Assembly (NCBI RefSeq): GCF_954871325.1
Contig: NC_088779.1
Location: forward strand, 26,088,869 to 26,152,868
DNA length: 64,000 bases
Source: Gordionus sp. m RMFG-2023
Lineage: Eukaryota > Nematomorpha > Gordioida > Chordodea > Parachordodidae
Direction of reading: 5' to 3'
The translations under genes were made by a program, and so were the position numbers. The number at the start of each line of letters is the position of its first letter. The first letter of the stretch is position 1. The notes under the pieces are model-generated. The model was not told where the DNA came from. It did not search any database and saw nothing but the letters and a program-made list of their open reading frames with translations. Shown one piece after another: positions 45,866 through 56,195 of the stretch.

Positions 45866-46220
45866 ATTTTACCTCCTAGCACTTACCGGGGCTAGTGTGT
45901 TAACTTAAATGGTCTAGAAATATTGTCGGATAAGCAAGAAAACCGGGATTAAATTTAAAAGGTAGTCTGGACATTGAGGAATATGACATTTAAATTTCAT
46001 TTAATCTGAGATAATACTTTAGACTTAGCAAAAAATATATGTTGTTACAAAAAGGCTAAAAAAAATTGTTTTTGATCAATATCTTTTGAATACAGAGAGC
46101 TCTTACTACTGAATGAACTTAAGGTAGATAGTAATAAATAGAAATACATCTTTCGATCAAATTTGAAACAAAGCTCTAAAAATGAAAAAGTTCGTTCTCC
46201 CCTAATAAATGATTTACTAT
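45866..46220. repeat. Duplicated flank, copy 2
   Basis: Partner of 36732-37130 in the same orientation. It lies just upstream, on the minus strand, of the cysteine-rich frame at 45667-45783. Confidence 0.5.
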
Positions 46221-46990
46221 GTAGTTAGCCGAACAATTTTAAAAGTGCATTAATTATTATATGGTTAGCCATGCGATATTTCCTAGCCGTGCGACTTTTT
46301 CAGACATATATTTAGTAATAAATTTTATTATGTAGTCAGTTGTGTCAGAAAAACTTCTAGTTTTCTTTTAAAGCTACGTAAACCGATATCATTATGAAAA
46401 TGGGTATTGTTTATTATAAATCTGTTAGTAATGCCAGATATAAATAAGATCATAAAATTTGAGAACATCAACCTGACGTATGACCATGAAATTCTTAAAA
46501 ACAATTTAGAAGTTCAGCAATAGTTTTTAAAAAAAATCCACTCTATACAAAAATATTCTATAAAATGATAAACAGCGAATGAGATAACTGCTAGTTTTAC
46601 TGACCAGCAAATGAGGACCGAAAATAATAGAATTAGGTAATCCCGCGCGCATGGAGAAAATATTTAAAAAAAATAAGTTACTAATAAAATAATAAAAAAA
46701 AGATTAAATAGAAATTCAATTTTGAAATTTACAAGTACCAGCTTGGAACTTCATAAAAATGCGTTTAAAGTTATATTTTTCGATTAAAAATTTGGGCCTA
46801 AATTAAAAATTCGGGATTATTACTACGTTAAGTAGAAACTTCAATATTTTTTTTTTCACTAAAAATATTTTTAAGAAAAAAAAACTTTTAATAGAGTTTT
46901 ATCAAAATCTTATATCTGAAATTTAAGAAAATAATATCGTATTATTTAAATAAAATTTCGGCTCATGTGTTTTTTTTTATCTAAAACGAT
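46221..46990. other. No gene seen
   Basis: AT-rich sequence without recognisable features. Confidence 0.4.
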
Positions 46991-47167
46991 TAGTGTTGTT
47001 AAACGGCTATATTTAGCCGAAACTCAAGATTAGCATGGATTCACAAAGAGGGCAGTAAGGTTTGGATATCCATTGACAAAATTAAGGCTTAGATAATAAT
47101 ATTTTGGCTAAAACCTTAATTAAGCCATTTTTTTAAATCGGCGAAATCTAGCCATTTAACAATACTA
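46991..47167. mobile_element. hAT-type MITE, copy 5
   Basis: Begins tagtgttgttaaacggct and ends ccatttaacaatacta. Its interior has diverged from the ctaactcaatatttt type, with gattagcatgg and ggatatccattgaca in the middle. It lies between GOSR2 and its downstream flank. Confidence 0.65.
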
Positions 47168-47344
47168 TGGAGTCATATATTTATTACATGGCATAATTAT
47201 AATAGTAAATGATCGAATATAATACAGATGTATACGATTGTTTGCATTCCCCTTTTTTAAAAAAAAATATTTCTTAGCGCTAATGAATTCCATCTTGATC
47301 CGAAGTCTGAATATTTTCAACAATTTATATTTAGAATTCTATCA

Positions 47345-48049
47345 TCATCTGAGATACACGAGTACTATAAAAATGAGTATACTCGTAACAATCATTCCCC
47401 CGTAAAGGATAAACTTATCTTGAGAAGTCCGCCTTTCCACTATCTTCATGACGGAATTACTCAAACCCAGGGCACTCGAGATGAGACCTAGTCTCTTGGC
47501 CGTCAGCCCCAGTCGTTCTCTTTGACCTCTAAGCCCGTCCATTACGTGCTTACCTGCCTCAAGAAGAGTGTCCACCCCACTCCCGGCTTGTCTGAGCTTG
47601 CTTTTCTCGTTCCCAAAATACTCGTTTTCGCCGGCAATGTCGATTGTTGAGCTAGAGGAAGGGGAGTTGGGAGCGAATCGCGTGGATAGAAGTGCTTGGC
47701 GTTCCTTCGAAGCTCTTAATTTAGATTCCCGTTTTGCATTTATGTGGTCGAGGCTGGCTCGAAGATGTCTGGCGTCGTACTTTATTTGCTCGAGTCTTAA
47801 TCTCAAAGTAGCTTTTCCCGTTTGGGTTGCATTGATTTCCTTGAATAGTCGGGTTTCAATTTCGCGGGCCAAACCGTCGATTTCAGAGAAGCCCTTGGTC
47901 AGGTAAGTCAATAATTCGGTAAATGGGTCTTGATTGCTATCTTGGGATTTCGATGAATCGCTATCATGGTTTATGAGAGATTCCAAAGTTGTAAGCCGGT
48001 ATTGAATATCTCGCAGGTGGAATTCGGCACTAGTCATTAATTTTTCCAT
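47345..48049 (-). CDS. GOSR2: Membrin, Golgi Qb-SNARE
   Basis: Single-exon gene of 234 codons, ATG 48049, TGA 47345-47347. Membrin is the Qb-SNARE of the ER-Golgi and cis-Golgi fusion complex. N-terminal helices (residues about 1-115) include LRLEQIKYDARHLRASLDHI, matching the family's RVDQLKYDVQHLQTAL block. The SNARE helix spans about 148-210 with VDTLLEAGKHVMDGLRGQRE; Q176 is the likely zero-layer glutamine. GLSNSVMKIVERRTSQDK leads into a C-terminal anchor at about 214-232 and a very short lumenal end. At 234 residues it is slightly longer than the human protein (212), the extra lying in an acidic/serine N-terminal insert (about 28-42) and a serine-rich linker (129-134). The plus-strand frame inside it is a shadow. 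Confidence 0.95.
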   Translation of the reverse strand: MEKLMTSAEFHLRDIQYRLTTLESLINHDSDSSKSQDSNQDPFTELLTYLTKGFSEIDGLAREIETRLFKEINATQTGKATLRLRLEQIKYDARHLRASLDHINAKRESKLRASKERQALLSTRFAPNSPSSSSTIDIAGENEYFGNEKSKLRQAGSGVDTLLEAGKHVMDGLRGQRERLGLTAKRLGLISSALGLSNSVMKIVERRTSQDKFILYGGMIVTSILIFIVLVYLR

Positions 48050-49757
48050 GAGTACTTATAATTTTGATGCTAGATGTATTTCCTAGTAAAAAAGAGAGAA
48101 TCATAGTGCTTACAGATTTATGCCTTTTTATTTCAAATAAAAATTGGTAAAAGTTTTTTTTTTGGGTTAAAAAAAAATACAAAGTAGTTTGTGTTTTTCC
48201 ATTTTTTTTCCATAGAAAATGTCAATTCAATTTAATCAAAGCGATTAGGAAAAACATAAAGCTAAAGGCTTCTTCTCCTTTGTAGCATTTTGATGGTTAA
48301 TTTTATTAAATCTTATATATATTATATATAAAGTTGCATCCTAAATTCGATCCGCCCATTTTAAAAGTTTAAGTAAATATTATGTTAAAGTTTTAAAACT
48401 TTCAGAAAATCTTTAAAAAAAAATAAACATTAAGTTTTTTTATTTTTCTATAAAAAAATGTGCATATATTTCTGTATTTTTAAGGATTTTGAAATTTGTG
48501 ATTTTATCTTAATGCTTTGGTTATCGCTTAAGGAAGTCTTGATGATTTTGTTAATTCCAGGCATCGATAACTAGGAGTTTGGGATTCTGAAGCACCATAT
48601 TCAAAAAAAAAATTAGAAATTATTTAGAATTATTATTTAATTCAGTAATTTCAATAACAATTTGGGGGATAATTTGACTTTTCTTGTGGCGTGTCTAATC
48701 ATTTTATAATAATTCTCCTTTTTGCCAGCATAATAAAAACAAAATGCAGAAAAATCAAAGCATGTAAGGATACTTGTGGGATTTACCCACGAATTTTATT
48801 GGAGGTCATTGGATACATTTATTGCACGATTTTGGCTGTTATATATATTTTGAATAATTTTAGTTTCACTTTTTTTCAGAGTTTGAAATCTTATAAAAAA
48901 ATTGAGAACATTTAATTATTTTGTATGAAAATTATAAGATATACTTATAAAAAAATTGCCATTTTTAGATAAGATTTGATTAATGAATTATAGGATATTG
49001 CCATACTCTTAAATTGAGAATAAAAATATTTGATATTTTTCATTTTCAACAATTTTATATAGAGGAATTAGTATCCGATCTCTCATACCTTCAATAAATC
49101 CTATAAGCAATTTATTTGTCATTATTTGAAAAATTTTTATTCTTTTTCTTTATAAATATCAGTAAAATGGGAGAAATCGAAATCTAAGAACTCTAACAAA
49201 TTTAAAAATTTTCAGGAAATGATTCCCAAACATGCCTAATATAGGTGGAGGTAATTTGCATATTATATTGTTCCAATATTGTGGCTCGTTGATGTAATAG
49301 TGATTGGATCCCGAACAAGAAATATGTCAAATCTATAGACCAAAATTCATTTTTCAAATTTTTGGAACCAGTCACTTTAAAAAATAATGATATTCAGAAA
49401 GGGAGCCTTCTTTAGTTTAGTTTACATATTCTGGTTTAATTACATTTTTTTAAAATTAACATGAACTAAATTTTTAATATGCCAAAAAATTTCACTATTG
49501 GGCAAGTTTCCAATAAACTTTCAACATTTAATTTAGCCAATTATTGAATCCCTAGTAAGATATCATAAATATGTTATATTTTTGATATAAACTTACAATT
49601 AGATAAAAGTTTATCCAGATAATAGTCTCGTCCTTTAAAATTTGTCTAATTGAAGATTGCATTTGTCCTAAGATCAAAAGGCCTAATCTTTTATAGGCAA
49701 ATTATATACTTTTATATAAATAAATATTGGATATTGTCAATAGCTTATTATTAATAG
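48050..49757. other. No convincing gene; GOSR2 upstream flank
   Basis: AT-rich sequence. A plus-strand frame near 48691-48915 has a hydrophobic start followed by CRKIKACKDTCG, but it has no ATG start and no splice support. The first 200 bases should contain the GOSR2 promoter. Confidence 0.4.
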
Positions 49758-49865
49758 TTATTGAATAGTATATATTAATGCTTTATTTGAACATAAGCAT
49801 ATAAATAAATATTATTGAATAGTATATATTAATGCTTTATTTGAACATAAGCATATAAATAAATA
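49758..49865. repeat. Tandem duplication of a 54-bp unit
   Basis: ttattgaatagtatatatta... occurs twice head to tail, essentially identical, followed by a short partial third copy. Confidence 0.85.
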
Positions 49866-50159
49866 TTATTGAGGTTCTAGTTATTCTGAATAATAAAGAA
49901 GTTTTTTTAGTTTGGAGCTCAACTAAACTAAATTTTAGTTCTAAATTAAATTTTAAAATAGGTTTGGTCATTAGATGTTATGTTCTGCCCAATTTAAAAT
50001 TATCTATTAAGCAATTTTTTAAAAATTAAAGTTTTAGCAATAAACCCTATTAAATTTATTGAACAAAACTTTGAACAATAGTTATACTTTTGTTAAAATC
50101 AGGTTTAAAACAAGATAATGCCAAACCTTTTAAATATCACAATTTGCTAGTCTCATAGG

Positions 50160-50379
50160 TAGTGTTGTTAAACAACTCTATTTGAGCCAATTTTTAAAAA
50201 CAGCTAACTCAATATTTTCGCCAGAATAATATTGTTTAAGTCTCGAGATTTCACTAATAAATGTCCAAAGCTTTGCGCCACCAATAAGCAAAATCTTGAG
50301 ACTTGCATAATATTTTTAATAAAATATTGAGTTAGCCGTTTTTAAAAATCGGCTCAAAATGAGCCGTTTAACAACACTA
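50160..50379. mobile_element. hAT-type MITE, copy 6, with perfect target duplication
   Basis: tagtgttgttaaacaactc at the start, gagccgtttaacaacacta at the end, and 8-bp direct repeats ctcatagg at 50152-50159 and 50380-50387. It is the best member, with copy 1, for defining the family. Confidence 0.9.
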
Positions 50380-50387
50380 CTCATAGG

Positions 50388-52600
50388 TATAATAGATTTT
50401 GTAAAATATTCCATCAAAGAATTAACTTAGTTTATATTATTTATTCATTGATATTTTTTAATAAACAAAATTAAATTATACTTACAAGTATGCTTTTAGT
50501 AAAATAAAAATTTCTGCTTGGATTATTTAAAAATAGTGTATGAAAAATATGTAATATCAAGCATTCAACATCTTAAAATACAGGTATAATATTTTTAATA
50601 AATGGTTAGATGGGCTAAATTTAAAGGAATGAGCATCATACCATACTAACTACTATAAAAGGTCCACGTCGACTGACATGTATCATTAATAACCATATGG
50701 AAATGACATTTTATTTTTGTTCTTCAATTTTTACTATTGTTAATTAAAAATGATGTAATTTAAAAAAATAATTTTGTAGCTGCAATATATCTCACTATGC
50801 ATTTTGATAATAATATTAATATTAATTAGGTAAAATAGTTTTAATTTAATTAATACAATTTTACTATAAAAGGATTTTAATGAAATCAAAATTAATAATG
50901 TAATTGATAACAAATATTTAATTAATTTGTGCAGTCAATTGTGATTAAATGATAAATTTGTATAATACATATTTTTAAGGAAAAAATAATAAGGTAACAT
51001 TATATAAAAGAAAGCATAGCCACTTTATCACTCGACACTTTATCACACCACACTTTATCGCGCAATTTTATTCATTTATTTATACTTTTTAAAAAATATA
51101 TAAATTAGTATAATTATTTTAAATAGCAATATATAAAATAAAACTATATGACAATTAAAAAAATTATGAGTAATTAAAAAAATTAAATATTAATAAAATA
51201 ATATAAATATAAAAAAATATAAATTAAAATAATAGAGATATATAAACAACAAAGGTCAGGTATACATCGAAGTTGACAATAAAAATTTTCTTCTTTAATG
51301 ATTGATAAGCATATATGTTTAAAGGGATAATTTAACAAGCTATTAACATTAGCATTCGAGAATTCATTATCGAAACGAAAATTCTTGCGCATAAAGAAAT
51401 AAGCCTCTTCAATTACCTTTTCAAATAATTATCATTTCTCGATGATTCAAAAAAATTAGAAATATTTGAGATGCAATGAGCCATTTTTTCATGTTTTATT
51501 GCGGATTTTGCATTTATTTCATAATAAAATTTAGTAATATATATCTTATTTTTGTTGTTACACAAATAATTTTAAATATTTGTTTATTCCGAAGGTTCGG
51601 CAACCATATTTATGTCTAATAATTATTTAATAAGAAAAATATTCCGTATTTTTTAAGCATTTTTGGTTTGAATTGTGTTCCTAATTGAATTTATAATTTC
51701 CCTTTATCAAATATTTCTTAAAATTAAATGAGAAACCTTCTATTATACAATAATGTAATGTATTTTGTATATATAAACTAGGGTAATAAGTTTTACATTT
51801 GTATATAAACAGTAATTCTAAAAAATTTTAAATCTTGTTTTTATCAAATTGACACCCCTCAAAAAATTAACATTGGTGCTTTAGCCGCGTAACTGATTAC
51901 TGAGTAAGCCGAACTAACTTAGTATATAATAGTTAATGTGTTTATTATTCTTGATATAATATGTAACCAACCAATAACTTATATATATTCAGGAACTCGC
52001 TAGGTTGTATATAGATTTTTGCGAAGATTTGGAAATAACATTTTTAATATGTGTCGAATGCACTTGTAGCAGTCCATAGACACCGATTTCTAATTCAGAA
52101 AGCCTTTATTTAATCGGCAAAATACTGAAATTGAAAATTCCACATTTTTTAAGTTTATATAATGATTTTCTAATAATATTTTCGAAATTATGTTGAATGA
52201 AAATTATCTATTTAGAAATAGGGTGTTTGTGAGTTCCTAAGAAGCAAGCATAATTGTATTTGAAAGTTTCTCTGTATTTTTGTCAAAGAAAGGGAAAACC
52301 TTTTGGTTTGTTTAAAAATCCTTGATTTTATTGCTTATTAGTTTTAAAATTTATAGGTTTGAGAAGAAAAATTCTCATTTTGTAGATAGATGATGGTGTG
52401 AACAAGATAGTTATTTTTAAATATTTTTTTTTATGTTCCTTGATTTGGATGATAATAAAAAATTCGAATTTTTATCTTATTGCAATCAGTAGACAATAAG
52501 TAAAATCCCAAAGAAGGGATTTTGGCAGACTCCCAGGAGTTTTCTTCCAATTTGTCAGATCTTAGACTTTCCTCTGATAATATAGAATATTTGAGATGTA
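50388..52600. other. No gene seen
   Basis: Very AT-rich. A short direct repeat of the type cactttatcac is present at 51020-51060. No exons recognised. Confidence 0.4.
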
Positions 52601-53664
52601 GGGGAGACCGGGTTAAAACGATAGGCATTTTGCATATTTACCATAAAATTTTAAACAAGAGTCAAACACAACAATTTACAAATCAATGTATAGCCCCATC
52701 CCTCATCTACTAGATAAAAAAAAGTGTAGCCCTCTACCTATAATATTTTAGGAGCTATGATTAGTTATGTCAAACTACAGGGTAAAATGGATAAGCACTG
52801 GGATAAAGTGGTTAAAATAATATTTGACATATATTTATTGTTTTATTTAACAAATATTACAAATTTAAGATATATTTATGATTTTTATTTACAAACTAAT
52901 CAATACAATAAGGACATGTAAAGTAATTATCATAATTAGCACATTTATAATGCGCCCATTCAAGCCACATTGTCAATTCAAATACAAACAATCTAATTTA
53001 ATTACTTGTTTAGGCGTTAATCCCATAAATGACCTACTTGCTTCTAATATGTAGTCACACAATCTAGATTCTCTTCATTTGTAAATATTTATTTATGATG
53101 ATCTGAACTTTTAATACCATTTTTATATCTTCTTCTCAACGTTGGATAAGGTATGTTATATTTTTTAGCAGACAAATTCAATGAAGTATTATTTGTTATT
53201 TTATATTTTATGGCTTCATCTATTACACTTACATCTCTGAATATGGTTTTTCTTTTATAATTTTTCATTATTTGATTGATACAATAAAAATTATAATAAA
53301 TGAATGAATGAAAAATTTAATGTGAATAATTATATATTTTAACCGTTTTACCCATAACAGCTTTACCCCAAGGTGACATATATTATAAAAACCGTTATTA
53401 CGTGACTTCTATTATAGCTATAGATGTTAGATAAATTTTATTTTATAGCTAATACATTAAGGAACAAGAGTTTATATTTTTTGGGTAAAAAAACAGTTTT
53501 TTGACAAAATATATAAAACCAGGTAGGTTTTAAAGATGAATATAGGTAAGAAATTAATATAAAAATACATCAACACACCAAATTTAAAATCTTAGTGCTC
53601 AAGGGTTAAAAAGTTATTTGCGTTATCATTGTTAACCCATCAATCGCTATACCCCGGTCTCCCC
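52601..53664 (-). mobile_element. pogo/Tigger-like element, internally deleted
   Basis: Ends ggggagaccgggttaaaacg and accccggtctcccc, flanked by TA (52599-52600 and 53665-53666). Subterminal motifs such as gggtaaaatggataagc and ttttacccataacagcttta recur in opposite orientation. It keeps the N-terminal DNA-binding frame of a pogo-type transposase (53089-53268) but lacks the DDE domain. Confidence 0.75.
53089..53268 (-). CDS. HTH (psq/CENP-B type) part of a pogo-like transposase
   Basis: ATG 53268 to TAA 53089, 59 codons. MKNYKRKTIF leads into a helix-turn-helix with the family's pattern: SLNLSAKKYNIPYPTLRRRY matches the S-x-AA-x-x-YGIP-x-STL-x-RR signature of pogo and pipsqueak-type proteins. 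The basic tail ends in DHHK. It could bind the TIRs of this element if expressed. The catalytic part that should follow is absent. Confidence 0.65.
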   Translation of the reverse strand: MKNYKRKTIFRDVSVIDEAIKYKITNNTSLNLSAKKYNIPYPTLRRRYKNGIKSSDHHK

Positions 53665-53666
53665 TA

Positions 53667-56195
53667 CGTTGCTTCTAAGCTTCATATTAGATTAAATGAA
53701 GTATGAGTTTTAGTCGCCCTTGACTGTGGTATTAGCTCATGCCTCCCTTTAGAGGTGAGTTGTAAGCCCATACATTCCTTTAGAGGGTACAATTGTGTTT
53801 AATCTATACAAAAACCTATAGCTACTCAATAGTTTGCCTTATAAGATATTGCAGAGGTTGCGATTAGGAAGGACCTGTAACCATTCATTTAGATAATACA
53901 TCTATATGAAAGTTTTTTTTTAAGACTTGAAAAAAGTTTTTATGGTGGCGTGTTGCGGAGATAGTTATAATAATTGCACAATCGAATAAATTGTCGATTA
54001 GTAATATAAAACCAGTTATGTAGGAGCTACATTAATCTATGGACGATAAAAGATGTTAAGGATGTGAGATGGAGTGGAAAAAGATCCAGAACCAGATTTT
54101 GCAGGTATTTAAAATAGGAGTTAAAATCCGCCAATTTAATATTTAAGATGTTTTCTAAAAAACATTTCAATTTTTCAGTAAAGTTGTGTTTTGTTTAAAC
54201 AGCAGGCGCGTAATCAAGGGTAGGAAAGTAAAAAAATTTTCATCCCATTGCAAATATTACTGTTCTCTTATATATCATCTTAAAGCTAATAAAATTTTTC
54301 CCCTACAACCCCCCCCCCCCTTCTCTAATAAATAAAATATATCACTATTAATACTAATTTGAAAGAAAAATAAGTAATATATAAAAGTTAATAATTTTTT
54401 ACAACGACGACCATAATTAAAAATTATTTTTAGAATATATTATAAAAAAAATGTGAAAAGTCAAAATTATTTCTTTAAAAATATAACATTGCCAAAGTCT
54501 TATAAATAGATTCAAAAACCTTCAATAAAATTTATGATGGAAAAACAACTTAACAATGTTTTCTTTCTTTATAGGAAAATCATGGATATGCCTATGCATT
54601 ACGCTAATTAATAATAAACTTTTGAGAGTATATGTGTTTGCAGAATTTTTAAAGTTAAATTTTCATTTATTAAAAGCTTCAAACATTATAATATTATTAG
54701 CTAATGTGGAAACTAATTTGGCATTACTAAGTGAGAGACCCAAAAGAAAGATGTTATTTTTGAAGTTTATATATTAAGAATATCCAGAAGATGGTTTACA
54801 TAAGGCTTCACCATATAAGCACCATAGATGTAAAGTTGAGTTGAATAGTTTTCATAATTAATATTTTATTCGTATATAATATATATACATGTATTCGATT
54901 TTGAAAATGAAAGCTTTAGTAATTCAACCGATAGAATTAAATTTTTATTGTTTTATAGAAAATATAGTTTTAAATTTACTAGGCTACAAAAAAAAAATTA
55001 TAAAATTTCAAAAAAAAACTAAAAGTTTTACATAACATAAGTTTAAGGGAAGAAATAGCGATTGATAAAAACATAATAAATTAATTTATAATATTATTTT
55101 TGTCTCAGCAATAACCGATTGAGTAGCCCCAATTTACCTATATACCAAGAAACCTATGGTGAACCATTTGACCTCAGGTCACCAGGACATTATCTGATGA
55201 TAGGTTTGCAAGCTCTGTTTTGCATTACTTTTTACAGGGCGACCCTTCTAATCTTAACCCTATCATAAATTCTAGCTTCGCCCAAAAATTGATTTACGAG
55301 AAAAAAAACTGCTCCTATCGAAAATTAAACTACCCTGCATTTCCTGGATATTATCCATAATCTCTAAACCTTTTTTATAAGTTGAATCTATGAAAACCAT
55401 TACACGAAAAAAAAACGTACAAAAGACTTTTAATTATTCTATGATATAAATATTGAGGCATTCTGGAATATATGTTGAGACCTTTTCTCACACCGAATCT
55501 CATATAAGTTTTCGTCTGTATGACATAGGTTTTTAAAAAAAAAATTAACAGAGGTTTAAATCCGTCATCATTAGTCTTATAGTTTTTTTAAAGAAATAGC
55601 AGTCAACTCCTTTGCTTGAAAAATGGCTTGGTTCGTGGAATCGCTTTGATTGGATAGTTGACTGAATAGTTGACCATTTCACAAATAATTAGTTCCTAAG
55701 TCTTCTTAAGATATTCTAAAAATTTCAGTTGGTTATATATTCGAATGCCGACTTTTAATAAATAAAATAAATGATAGAAAAGTTCTAACCAACTTTATCC
55801 TTTCTATATTTTTATAATTCGTTTTAATGCTAACTATATAACCGAAAGAGAAAATCTAGGAGTTAAAATTACAAATTTCCTCCTAATATACGGATTAGGA
55901 GATAAATACAATAGTGTCCATTTGAGTAAAATGATAAGGTAAGAAGACTTATTGATTGTAATATATAATTGTAAGTGAATTATAAGCCAAACAAATTCGT
56001 AAGGGGCTATTCTTTAATTCTTAGAAATATTTGTGAAATAGTGAATAAATAGAGAGTTAAGAAAAAATATCTTTCCATAGTTTTGTCATAATTTCCATAA
56101 AAGATTATGATTGTTAGCTAATATTAAAGTTGATAACTATTTATTAATTATATAATAATAATATATTGAAATAAAATGAGTTTTTTAATTTCGCA
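53667..56195. other. No gene seen; OSBP upstream flank
   Basis: AT-rich. A hAT-like end relic lies at 54203-54325 (caggcgcgtaatcaaggg and a run of C, resembling the TIR at 10437). A weak plus-strand frame at 54556-54777 starts with ATG but matches no family. The OSBP promoter should lie in the last few hundred bases. Confidence 0.4.

Noticed and set aside
47568-47906. 112-codon plus-strand frame
   Set aside because: Antisense shadow of GOSR2; no family resemblance.
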